A program made the position numbers and the translations under genes. This document shows positions 8,554 to 16,451 of a stretch of 64,000 nt of DNA, piece by piece. Source of the DNA: an uncultured Prevotellaceae bacterium (GTDB lineage Bacteria > Bacteroidota > Bacteroidia > Bacteroidales > Bacteroidaceae). The stretch is taken from the NCBI GenBank assembly GCA_902776475.1, contig CACYQD010000002.1, positions 124,001-188,000 on the forward strand, in the 5' to 3' direction. The notes beneath the pieces are model-generated. The model did not search any database and was not told the DNA's origin. It worked only from the letters and a program-made list of their open reading frames with translations. Within the stretch, counting starts at the first letter, position 1. Every line of letters starts with the position of its first letter.

Positions 8554-8561
8554 TATATTTG
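8554..8561 (+). promoter_or_regulatory. -7 box of the lemA/DUF2207 pair
   Basis: TATATTTG matches TAnnTTTG; GTTG at 8530-8533 lies 20 bp upstream as a weak -33. It leaves a leader of about 40 nt before the ATG at 8606 and excludes the upstream TTG. Confidence 0.55.
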
Positions 8562-8605
8562 CGAATCTTTTGAATCTATTTATTCACAATTTAATAATCA
8601 TTATT

Positions 8606-9184
8606 ATGGTAGCAGTACTTGTTTTGATTCTTGGAATTATCATTTTCCTTGTCGTAGCTATTTTGGTGTACATATTCAATACACAGCGCAAATTGGTGAA
8701 TCTCGATGAGTTGTGCAAGAACGCCATGAGCCAGATTGCCGTGCAGCTCAATTCCCGTTGGGATGCATTGCTCGCCCTTGCTCAGACCGCTGCGCAATAT
8801 GCCAAGCATGAGTCAGAGACCCTCATCAACACCATCAAGGCCCGTCGTCAGGCACCTCCCAGCACAGCAGAGGAAGTGAAGCAGCAGCAAGGTGAACTCA
8901 GCCAGATCATGGGTCGTCTGATGGCCATCGGAGAAGCCTATCCTGACCTGAAAGCCAATGACCTGTTTGCCAAGACCATGGACAGCGTCAATTCCTACGA
9001 GGAGAACGTGCGTATGAGCCGTATGGTATATAACGACACCGCCACCAAGATGAACCGCATGGTGCGCATGTGGCCGTCATCCTTTGTAGCCTCTATGCTC
9101 AATTTCCGTGAGAAGGATTACCTCACTGTCGATGAGGAGAAGAAATCCAATTATCCCAATCTCAATGAGGCATTCGGCAAATAA
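8606..9184 (+). CDS. lemA: LemA family protein (first copy)
   Basis: 192 residues: an N-terminal membrane helix (about residues 3-25, almost all Val/Ile/Leu) followed by the LemA helical domain (NTQRKLVNLDELCKNAMSQI, NSRWDALLALAQTAAQYAKHE, LMAIGEAYPDLKAND). LemA proteins have a short outside end and a cytoplasmic coiled-coil-like domain; their function is poorly known. The next gene, a DUF2207 protein, overlaps the end of lemA by 20 bp, so the two are likely made together. A second LemA is at 58727-59308. Start is the ATG at 8606 rather than the upstream TTG at 8570. Confidence 0.88.
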   Translation: MVAVLVLILGIIIFLVVAILVYIFNTQRKLVNLDELCKNAMSQIAVQLNSRWDALLALAQTAAQYAKHESETLINTIKARRQAPPSTAEEVKQQQGELSQIMGRLMAIGEAYPDLKANDLFAKTMDSVNSYEENVRMSRMVYNDTATKMNRMVRMWPSSFVASMLNFREKDYLTVDEEKKSNYPNLNEAFGK

Positions 9185-10847
9185 ACGATTATTCCTGCTT
9201 CTTTCGTTGCTGATGACCGTCATCTCCGTGATGGCGAACCCCGTCTTCCGCGATCTCAAGATAGAAGTCATCCTTCATGACAATGGTGATGCCGATATCA
9301 CAGAAATCCGCCAGCTCAACATTGATAATGAGGGGACGGAAGGATATATCGTGATCGGTAACCTGGAGGGCAGTGAGATCAAGAATTTCTCCGTTTCCGA
9401 TGAGGATGGTGAATTCATCAACGAAGGTTCATGGGATGTCGACCGTTCCCGTAGTCAGAAGGCCCGCCGTTGCGGTATTGTGAAGAAGTCGGATGGTCTT
9501 GAGTTGTGCTGGGGCTTGGGTAACAAGAACGGCGCCAATACCTATCTGATCAAATACACCGTGACGGGATTGGTGCGCAGTTACTACGAGTCAGACGGTT
9601 TCAACTGGATGTTCATCACACGCAACATGACACCCAGTCCGGAGATGGCCTCTGTGACCATCACCGCTCCCGACCTTGAGGGAGGTCTGCCGGAAGACTC
9701 CGTGAAGGCCTGGGCCTTTGGTTTCAAGGGAGAAGTGGAATTGGGAGGAGGCGAGGTGAATGTCTATACCACCGATCCGATGTCGTCCGAACAAGCCATG
9801 ATTGTCTTGTTGGAACTGCCCAAGGGCATGTTGCATCCCACGATGTCTGACGGCGGAACTTTTGAGGATGTCCGTAAAACCGCTTTTGAAGGCAGCGACT
9901 ACAAGGAATACACCTGGTATCAGCAGTTTTGGAACGATCTGAAGTCTGATGTTGAGTCGTTGTTATTGTTGCTGTTTTTTGGCCTTCTTGGTGTTTTTGG
10001 CATTTATACTGGCATTAGTACCAGGAGAGAGCGCAAAAAGTTGTTGGAGACTGTCGATTGGTATCGTGAGATTCCGGTCAATGGCAATCTTGTTCGGGCC
10101 TCAGCCCTCTACAATGCCTTCTATCTCAGTGGAGGCATCAAGAACGAGGATCTCATCAGTGCCTTGGTCTTGCGGCTTGTCCGGACCGGCACGTTGCGTG
10201 TGGAGAACCGTTATGTGGCGCCCACCGGTTTTAAGAAGATTCTGGGAAGAGAAGGTACGATGCAAGACTGCATCGTGATAGGTGAGTTCAATGAGAAAAA
10301 CCGCCTTCTCCAGACCTCCTCCTTGCGTAAGTTGTATGATATCATGCGCCAGTCATCAGGCGATGACTTGGTTTTGCAGCCCAACGAGTTGAATCGATGG
10401 ATGCGTGCCCATGAGACCGAAGTAATGGATTTTATCAACAGCATCGACAACAAGATATCGAAGAAGGAAGCCAGGAAGAGCATCGACGATGTGAGGAAGG
10501 TCTATGGCCTGAAGAAATTCCTGAGCGACTTCACGTTGGCCAATGAGCGCCATCTCAGCGAAGTGGCTCTGTGGAACGACTATCTGGTCTATGCCACGCT
10601 TTACGGCGTTGCTGACCAGGTGATGGCCGACATGAAGAAACTCAATCCTGAGTATCTGCAGCTGAATCAGATTGCCCGTAACCTGACCGACCGGAATGTC
10701 GTGCCCATGTTGACCGCAGCGACGTTTTCCAGTGCCAAATCCGTCAGGCAAAGTGTGGAGTCACGCAACCGCGGACGGGGCGGTTCGTCGTCATTCGGCG
10801 GCGGCGGCGGTTTCCGCGGCGGCGGTTCCGGCGGCGGCGTGAGATAA
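9165..10847 (+). CDS. DUF2207 domain membrane protein with Gly-rich tail
   Basis: 560 residues. A signal peptide (MRHSANKRLFLLLSLLMTVI, cleavage near VMA-NP) leads to a beta-rich extracytoplasmic domain with DUF2207 features (LKIEVILHDNGDADITEIRQL, YLIKYTVTGLVRSYYES). A membrane helix lies around residue 263-285 (SLLLLLFFGLLGVFGIYTG), followed by a cytoplasmic helical part (RASALYNAFYLSGGIKNEDL) and a tail rich in Gly, Ser and Phe, typical of this family. Function unknown. The ATG at 9165 overlaps the lemA stop; an earlier ATG at 9108 would put extra sequence before the signal peptide. LemA/DUF2207 pairs recur in bacteria, which suggests a joint envelope role. Confidence 0.85.
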   Translation: MRHSANKRLFLLLSLLMTVISVMANPVFRDLKIEVILHDNGDADITEIRQLNIDNEGTEGYIVIGNLEGSEIKNFSVSDEDGEFINEGSWDVDRSRSQKARRCGIVKKSDGLELCWGLGNKNGANTYLIKYTVTGLVRSYYESDGFNWMFITRNMTPSPEMASVTITAPDLEGGLPEDSVKAWAFGFKGEVELGGGEVNVYTTDPMSSEQAMIVLLELPKGMLHPTMSDGGTFEDVRKTAFEGSDYKEYTWYQQFWNDLKSDVESLLLLLFFGLLGVFGIYTGISTRRERKKLLETVDWYREIPVNGNLVRASALYNAFYLSGGIKNEDLISALVLRLVRTGTLRVENRYVAPTGFKKILGREGTMQDCIVIGEFNEKNRLLQTSSLRKLYDIMRQSSGDDLVLQPNELNRWMRAHETEVMDFINSIDNKISKKEARKSIDDVRKVYGLKKFLSDFTLANERHLSEVALWNDYLVYATLYGVADQVMADMKKLNPEYLQLNQIARNLTDRNVVPMLTAATFSSAKSVRQSVESRNRGRGGSSSFGGGGGFRGGGSGGGVR

Positions 10848-10884
10848 CCAATCCTGTCGTCAAGACCGACAGCATTCGTATGAA

Positions 10885-10923
10885 AAAGATCGGGGGCGAA
10901 CCATTGTGGTCCGCCCCTTGATC
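10885..10923. terminator. Hairpin between convergent genes
   Basis: GATC plus GGGGCG (10888-10898) pair with CGCCCC plus GATC (10912-10923) around a ~13-nt loop. It lies between the stops of the DUF2207 and CoA-transferase genes and could serve both. Confidence 0.55.
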
Positions 10924-10948
10924 GTCTATTATTGCAAGGTGTGAGAAA

Positions 10949-12454
10949 TTATTTCACGTATTCAGCGAAATCGGTGAGTCTCATGTCACCCTTTCTTGCG
11001 AGCGTGTCGTGCATGGCGAAGGCTGCCGGCAGACAGTGGCGTGTGTGACCGCCTGTTCCCAGTTTGAGATAATCCCAAAGCAGTTGCTTGTAATCAGGAT
11101 GCACGCATTTCTCGATGATGAGTTGTGCTCGCTGCATCGGTCCTTTGGCGCGCAGGTCGGCAACACCCTGTTCGGTGACGATGACATTGACATCGTGTTC
11201 GGAGTGGTCCTGGTGGCTGACGAAGGGGACAATGCTGCTGATGAGTCCTCCCTTGGCGGTGGAGGGGCAGGTGAAGATGCTCAGGTAGGCGTTGCGCTCG
11301 AAGTCACCGGAACCACCGATGCCGTTCATCATCCTTACGCCACTGATATGTGTGGAGTTGACGTTGCCGTAGAGGTCGCACTCGATGGCCGTGTTGATGG
11401 CGATGACGCCGAGGCGGCGGATGACAGCCGGGTGGTTGGAGATCTCGCTTTGACGCAAGGTCAGGTGATTTTTGAAATAGTCCATGTTGTCATACACCTG
11501 CATCAGGCATTCGTTGCTCACGGTGAGCGAGCAGGCGGAAGCGTCTTTCACACGACCGGTGAGCATCATGTCGATGACGGAATTCTGAATGACCTCAGTG
11601 TAGATGTTGAAGTCGGGCACATGCTTGTCGGCTCCCAGGGCACCGAGAATCGCATTGGCGGTGGAGCCCACACCACTCTGGAGAGGCAGGAACTCTTTTG
11701 GGATACGTCCGGCATGGAGTTCATCGACGAGGAATTCAGCTGTGAGGAATCCGATGCGGTCGGTCACGGGATCGCTGTCCTTGAAGGCGCGGGCCTCGTC
11801 GGGGATGTTGCACTCCACGACACCCACGAGTTTGTCCTTGGGTATTTCCACGTATGGCTTTCCGATGCGGTCGCCTACATTGTAGATGGGGATGGGTTTG
11901 CGGTAAGGCGGGTCGAGTGGCTCATACACATCATGGATGAACTTCGCATTGGGGTTGTGGAAGGAGTTGAGCTCCAGAATGATACGCTTGGCCAAACGAG
12001 CTGCGGTGGGACTGATACCACCGGCGGCGGTCAGGTAAGCTTTGTAGAAACCGTCGGCCTCTTCGATGTCGCACACCTCAAGGATAGCCCAGTCCACCTC
12101 GCCATAGAAACCATAGCGCAACTCTTGTGCCATGTGGCTCAGGTGCAAGTCGTTGTAGGGAATCTCTCCTGCGTTCACGTGCTTGCGGAAGTCGTTGTTG
12201 GTGGTGTATGGAGCACGGTACTTGATGGCTTGGGCATTGGCCAGGTCGCCATCGGTGCTTTGTCCTGTGGAGGCACCGGTGAAAATGCCTACTTTGAATT
12301 CCCTACCTGCCTCATGCTCGGCAATGGCAACTTTGGCAAGTTCCTTTGTCACGGCTTTAGCCACACCGGCGGGTGTGAAGCCACTAAGAGCAAGGTTTTC
12401 ACCGTTTTTGATCAGTGAGGCTGCTTCTGCAGCGGTTAGTCTTGTGTATGCCAT
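10949..12454 (-). CDS. Acetyl-CoA hydrolase/transferase family (probable succinyl-CoA:acetate CoA-transferase)
   Basis: 501 residues of the class I acetyl-CoA hydrolase/CoA-transferase family: SGFTPAGVAKAVTKEL at the N-terminus, the CoA-binding GVGSTANAILGALG, and IYTEVIQNSVIDM, whose Glu (about residue 287) is the expected acyl-CoA intermediate residue. In Bacteroidales such enzymes swap CoA between succinate, acetate or propionate in fermentation, which fits the fumarate reductase nearby; substrate is inferred. The frame opens at 12481, but the promoter -7 box is at 12490-12497, leaving no leader, so the ATG at 12454 (MAYTRLTAAEAA) is chosen. Confidence 0.9.
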   Translation of the reverse strand: MAYTRLTAAEAASLIKNGENLALSGFTPAGVAKAVTKELAKVAIAEHEAGREFKVGIFTGASTGQSTDGDLANAQAIKYRAPYTTNNDFRKHVNAGEIPYNDLHLSHMAQELRYGFYGEVDWAILEVCDIEEADGFYKAYLTAAGGISPTAARLAKRIILELNSFHNPNAKFIHDVYEPLDPPYRKPIPIYNVGDRIGKPYVEIPKDKLVGVVECNIPDEARAFKDSDPVTDRIGFLTAEFLVDELHAGRIPKEFLPLQSGVGSTANAILGALGADKHVPDFNIYTEVIQNSVIDMMLTGRVKDASACSLTVSNECLMQVYDNMDYFKNHLTLRQSEISNHPAVIRRLGVIAINTAIECDLYGNVNSTHISGVRMMNGIGGSGDFERNAYLSIFTCPSTAKGGLISSIVPFVSHQDHSEHDVNVIVTEQGVADLRAKGPMQRAQLIIEKCVHPDYKQLLWDYLKLGTGGHTRHCLPAAFAMHDTLARKGDMRLTDFAEYVK

Positions 12455-12489
12455 AAAATGTCTTTGATTTGTGGATTTCAATGTGACTG

Positions 12490-12521
12490 CAAAGTTACTT
12501 CAAATCGGCCGAAACCACAAA
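12490..12521 (-). promoter_or_regulatory. Promoter of the CoA-transferase gene
   Basis: On the minus strand TTTG (12518-12521), 20 bp, then TAACTTTG (12490-12497). Full match to the Bacteroidetes promoter. Leader to the ATG at 12454 is about 30 nt. Confidence 0.75.
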
Positions 12522-12662
12522 TTATTTGCAGTTTATTTTGTGCGTGTGTTGGATTTGCACACTCATGCGCCGTCCATTCTGTTTCATTCCTTGCTGTTTC
12601 CTTTCTGTCGGGGTGGTGATAAGGGTTTCTTGCCTGTCCTGTTCAAGAAAAATGGGCGTAGA

Positions 12663-12694
12663 TTTGGCATTTCCAATAGAAATGCCTACTTTTG
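12663..12694 (+). promoter_or_regulatory. Promoter of the sugar kinase gene
   Basis: TTTG (12663-12666), 20 bp, TACTTTTG (12687-12694). Full match; the start site would fall near 12700, a few bases before the ATG cluster at 12704/12707/12713. Confidence 0.75.
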
Positions 12695-12712
12695 TAGTTT
12701 AAAATGATGCAG

Positions 12713-13747
12713 ATGAATAGCAATAGAATCGTTACTTTCGGCGAACTCCTCCTGCGCTTCTCGAAGAAGTCGCACAAGCGTTTCACACAAGGTGAGGAAT
12801 TATTGGGCAATTTCGGCGGCAGTGAGGCCAATGTGGCCATCTCTCTCGCCACCTTGGGTGATCATGTGGAGTATGTCACCCGTTTGCCGAAGACCCAGAT
12901 CGGACTGGCAGCGAAGATGATGCTCATGGAGTATGGTCTCGATGTGAGTCATGTGATGATGGACGGCAACCGCATGGGCACTTATTATTTTGAGGGAGCT
13001 GCCACGCTGCGCAATTCCTCCGTCACCTATGACCGTGCGGAGTCAGCCTTTTTTCAGTTGAAGCCCGGTATGATCGACTGGCATGAGGTCTTGCGTGGAG
13101 CATCAGTCTTCCACACATCGGGCATTGCCGCCGCACTCTCCGAAGAAGCCGCCGAAGCCACTTTTGAAGCTCTCCGTGTGGCCGATGAGATGGGCATCAC
13201 CATCTCCTTCGACATCAACCACAGAAAGAACCTGTGGAAGTATCCTGGAGCAAAGCCTATCGAGACGTTGAGCCGCATGTTGGAGTATGCCGACGTGATG
13301 TTCGGCGATGTCATCGAGTTTGAGTTTCTGATGCAGCATCCCAAGATACCTTTCAAGGCTCTGACCCCGGACTATGAGATGGACCTTGCTCCCTACGAGG
13401 AATGGTTTGAGGATATTCACCGCCGTTTCCCGAGGTGTCGCAAGTGGCTCATGGGCATGCGCAACCAGGTCAATGCCAGCCATCACCTGCTGACAGCCCT
13501 GCTCTGGAGCGATGGAAATCTGTATTCCACCCGGATTTACGACATTCAGGACATGGTCGACCCTATGGGAGTGGGCGATGCTTTCGCCGCCGGTCAGATC
13601 CATGCCATGCTTGCTTATCCCGGAGACGACCAGCGCATTTTGGACTATGCCCTTGCTGCCTCCACCCTGAAATATACCTTCAATGGCGATTTCAACCTGG
13701 CCACCGACGAGGAGATCACCGATCTGATTGAAGGCAGGATGGGATAA
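12713..13747 (+). CDS. kdgK: PfkB family sugar kinase, probable 2-dehydro-3-deoxygluconokinase
   Basis: 344 residues of the ribokinase/PfkB family. ITFGE-like start (RIVTFGELLLRF), GNFGGSEANVAISLATLG for sugar binding, SFDINHRKNLW, and the ATP-site motif DPMGVGDAFAAG with the catalytic Asp (about residue 289). The SFDINHRKNLW segment and overall length suit KDG kinases, which phosphorylate 2-keto-3-deoxygluconate from uronate breakdown; that would fit the pectin locus 5 kb downstream. Another ketose or nucleoside substrate cannot be excluded. ATGs at 12704 and 12707 are in frame; 12713 is favoured because the promoter ends at 12694. Confidence 0.82.
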   Translation: MNSNRIVTFGELLLRFSKKSHKRFTQGEELLGNFGGSEANVAISLATLGDHVEYVTRLPKTQIGLAAKMMLMEYGLDVSHVMMDGNRMGTYYFEGAATLRNSSVTYDRAESAFFQLKPGMIDWHEVLRGASVFHTSGIAAALSEEAAEATFEALRVADEMGITISFDINHRKNLWKYPGAKPIETLSRMLEYADVMFGDVIEFEFLMQHPKIPFKALTPDYEMDLAPYEEWFEDIHRRFPRCRKWLMGMRNQVNASHHLLTALLWSDGNLYSTRIYDIQDMVDPMGVGDAFAAGQIHAMLAYPGDDQRILDYALAASTLKYTFNGDFNLATDEEITDLIEGRMG

Positions 13748-13810
13748 GTTCTGTCAAGCGTGGAAAAGATAATTCTTGAGCCAACAGACATGTAATTCAG
13801 GATTTTTGTA

Positions 13811-13818
13811 TATATTTG
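13811..13818 (+). promoter_or_regulatory. -7 box of cysS
   Basis: TATATTTG matches TAnnTTTG and lies 45 nt before the cysS ATG. No good -33 was found. Confidence 0.5.
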
Positions 13819-13863
13819 CAGAATTAAGTTGAAAAAACTTTCACCATTTCATTAAACGACAAG

Positions 13864-15354
13864 ATGCAACAGACATTCATCATTTACAATACACTGACAA
13901 GGAGGAAAGAACCTTTCAAACCCCTTCACGCTCCCCATGTGGGCATGTATGTATGCGGACCGACCGTCTATGGAGATCCCCATCTCGGCCATGCCCGTCC
14001 GGCCATCACCTTTGATCTGTTGTTCCGCTATCTCAAGCATCTCGGATACAAGGTGCGCTATGTGCGCAACATCACTGATGTCGGTCATTTGGAGAATGAT
14101 GCCGATGACGGCGATGACAAGATCGCCAAGAAAGCCCGTCTGGAGCAGTTGGAGCCCATGGAGATTGCCCAGTACTACACCAACCGCTACCATAAGGCCA
14201 TGGAAGCCCTCAATGTGCTGCCCCCCAGCATCGAGCCCCATGCCACCGGCCATATCATCGAGCAGCAGCAGTTGGTCAGGGAAATCCTCCAAAACGGTTT
14301 TGCTTACGAGAGCAACGGGAGCATCTATTTTGATGTGAGGAAATACAACGAGAAATATGGCTACGGCATTCTCTCCGGCCGCAACCTCGACAATGTCATC
14401 AATGCCAGCAGAGAGCTTGATGGAGTAGGGGAGAAGCACAATCAGGCCGACTTCGCCCTATGGAAGAAAGCACAGCCTGAGCACATCATGCGCTGGCCCA
14501 GCGAGTGGAGCGACGGCTTCCCGGGGTGGCACTGCGAGTGCACCGCTATGGGCCGCAAATATCTCGGAGCCCATTTCGACATCCACGGCGGTGGCATGGA
14601 CCTGATTTTCCCTCATCATGAATGTGAGATAGCACAGGCTGTGGCCAGTCAGGGTGACCAGATGGTGACCTACTGGATGCACAATAACATGATCACCATC
14701 AACGGACAGAAGATGGGCAAGAGCCTTGGCAACTTCATCACCCTTGAGCAGTTCTTCACCGGCAACCATCCCACCCTGCAACAGGCCTATACCCCGATGA
14801 CCATCCGCTTCTTCATCCTCTCCGCCCATTACAGAGGAACCGTGGACTTCTCCAACGATGCCTTGAAAGCCAGCGAGAAAGGACTGGAGCGCTTGCTTGG
14901 CGGCATAGCCGACCTGGAGCGTGTGGCCGTTGCCAAGACTTCCGACCCCTCCACTCATCAACTGGTGTCCGAACTGCGGCAGAAGTGCTATGACGCCATG
15001 AATGATGACCTGCAGACCCCCGTGGTCATCAGCCACCTCTTTGAGGCCTGCCACCAGGTCAACATCCTGCTTGACCATCAGGGGACCATCAGTGCAGAAG
15101 ACTTGGATGAGTTGAGGCAGACCCTCCATCTGTTCGCCTTCGACCTTCTGGGTCTGCGCCCGGAGAAGGGCGATTCCTCCGGAGCCCGCGAGGAAGCATT
15201 CGGCCATGTGGTCGATATGGTTCTTGAGCTCCGTGCCAAAGCCAAGGCCTCCAAGGACTGGGCCACAAGCGACAAGATCCGCGATGAACTCAGTGCCGCC
15301 GGATTTGAGGTGAAAGACACCAAAGACGGCGTGACCTGGAAACTCAACAAATAA
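13864..15354 (+). CDS. cysS: Cysteine--tRNA ligase
   Basis: 496 residues, class I aminoacyl-tRNA synthetase. The zinc ligand Cys31 and the HIGH-type motif HLGH (residues 40-43) lie in [26 protein letters not shown] and HHECEIAQ supply further zinc ligands; the KMSKS-type motif is KMGKS (residues 283-287). The C-terminal DALR-like part ends in [13 protein letters not shown]. It charges tRNA-Cys in the cytosol. It heads a rightward cluster with the zinc-ribbon and sulfatase genes (gap 19 bp). Confidence 0.97.
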   Translation: MQQTFIIYNTLTRRKEPFKPLHAPHVGMYVCGPTVYGDPHLGHARPAITFDLLFRYLKHLGYKVRYVRNITDVGHLENDADDGDDKIAKKARLEQLEPMEIAQYYTNRYHKAMEALNVLPPSIEPHATGHIIEQQQLVREILQNGFAYESNGSIYFDVRKYNEKYGYGILSGRNLDNVINASRELDGVGEKHNQADFALWKKAQPEHIMRWPSEWSDGFPGWHCECTAMGRKYLGAHFDIHGGGMDLIFPHHECEIAQAVASQGDQMVTYWMHNNMITINGQKMGKSLGNFITLEQFFTGNHPTLQQAYTPMTIRFFILSAHYRGTVDFSNDALKASEKGLERLLGGIADLERVAVAKTSDPSTHQLVSELRQKCYDAMNDDLQTPVVISHLFEACHQVNILLDHQGTISAEDLDELRQTLHLFAFDLLGLRPEKGDSSGAREEAFGHVVDMVLELRAKAKASKDWATSDKIRDELSAAGFEVKDTKDGVTWKLNK

Positions 15355-15373
15355 CCCCATCACAGACTGACAG

Positions 15374-16438
15374 ATGAAGAAAGTGAAGAAATGCCCGTCG
15401 TGTGGCCGACAGATCTACCTGTATGCCCAGGTTTGCCCTTACTGCAAAGCGGAGACCCATTTCGCCTCCATCGATGAGGTGGAACCACCTGTCTATGCAG
15501 AGCCTGAAGAGCCGGAAACCCCTGGCGATGTCGCCCCGGCACCAGAGTCTCCCGAGGTGGAAGGGCCTCAGGACCTCTCTTCGGAGGAGAAAGAAGGTCA
15601 TCTGGGCAAATACATCAAACACCTGCGCGAAGACACGGAGAAGGTGAAGCACGAATACGAGGAGAAAATCGGCAAGAAGTATTCCCCTTCGACGATACTC
15701 ATCGGAAGTGTCATCGCCCTTCTGTCTGTCATTGTCTTGTGTTTCTTCATTGCCGTGAAAATGATGCAGACGGAGACCTTCAGTCTGAACAACAATGTGG
15801 ATAACGAACTGAAGGAGGTCATCGACAGTGTGGAGAACGAACTCTATCAGAGTTCCACCATCGTGGCCAAGTTTCCCGACCGTCAGCGCCATGGCATGAT
15901 TTATCTCCAGAACGGTCACCTCCATCATTTCGATGCTGTCAGCCAGACCCATGAGGAACTTGACCTTGTGGCCCTCAACCCCAAGGCTGTTGTGGATTAC
16001 GGCGGCAGTGGAGTGCTCAATGCCTATCTGAGCACCAATGAGAAATACATCCTGATTATCGCTTCGCGCAATTCCGGCAACACCGAGTTCGGGTTCTACC
16101 GTCTGGGGACGGACGACCGGAAACTGGAAGTCATCGACAAGGGCCGCGTCGTGCCGGAGAAAGACGGATATACGGTCAGTACGGACATGCGCACGGCCAC
16201 CTACGACTCCAATGGCGACAAAGTGAAGGGCATCAGCGGTGCGGAATGGGAGAATCTGCCCAAGGTGGAAAAACCCAAGAAGACGGTGGAGCGGACCGAA
16301 GAGAAAGTAGAGCGTGAGCCGCAGCCAGTCTCCGTGACCGAACAGATGAAACCCACTGTCGACCTGGCACCGAAACCCGCTGTTCCCGCCGTGCCGGAGA
16401 AGATCACCATCAAGCCTGTGGACACCTCCAAACCCTGA
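15374..16438 (+). CDS. Zinc-ribbon, single-pass membrane protein of unknown function
   Basis: 354 residues. The N-terminus is a zinc ribbon (KKCPSCGRQIYLYAQVCPYC, two CxxC pairs). An acidic Pro-rich linker (about residues 37-75) and a charged helical stretch lead to one membrane helix (about 107-128, TILIGSVIALLSVIVLCFFI). The rest is probably outside the cytoplasm: a domain with beta-propeller-like HGMIYLQNGHLHHFDAV and KYILIIASRN, then a Lys/Pro/Val-rich tail. Zinc ribbon inside and folded domain outside suggests sensing or tethering, but no family is recognised beyond the ribbon. It lies between cysS (19 bp) and an LtaS-like gene (13 bp), probably in one operon. Confidence 0.75.
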   Translation: MKKVKKCPSCGRQIYLYAQVCPYCKAETHFASIDEVEPPVYAEPEEPETPGDVAPAPESPEVEGPQDLSSEEKEGHLGKYIKHLREDTEKVKHEYEEKIGKKYSPSTILIGSVIALLSVIVLCFFIAVKMMQTETFSLNNNVDNELKEVIDSVENELYQSSTIVAKFPDRQRHGMIYLQNGHLHHFDAVSQTHEELDLVALNPKAVVDYGGSGVLNAYLSTNEKYILIIASRNSGNTEFGFYRLGTDDRKLEVIDKGRVVPEKDGYTVSTDMRTATYDSNGDKVKGISGAEWENLPKVEKPKKTVERTEEKVEREPQPVSVTEQMKPTVDLAPKPAVPAVPEKITIKPVDTSKP

Positions 16439-16451
16439 TGATGAGCGACTC

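Noticed and set aside
11009-12418. 469-codon open frame on the plus strand
   Set aside because: It is the mirror of the CoA-transferase gene on the other strand, which has clear family motifs and a full promoter. The plus frame has no recognisable domain.
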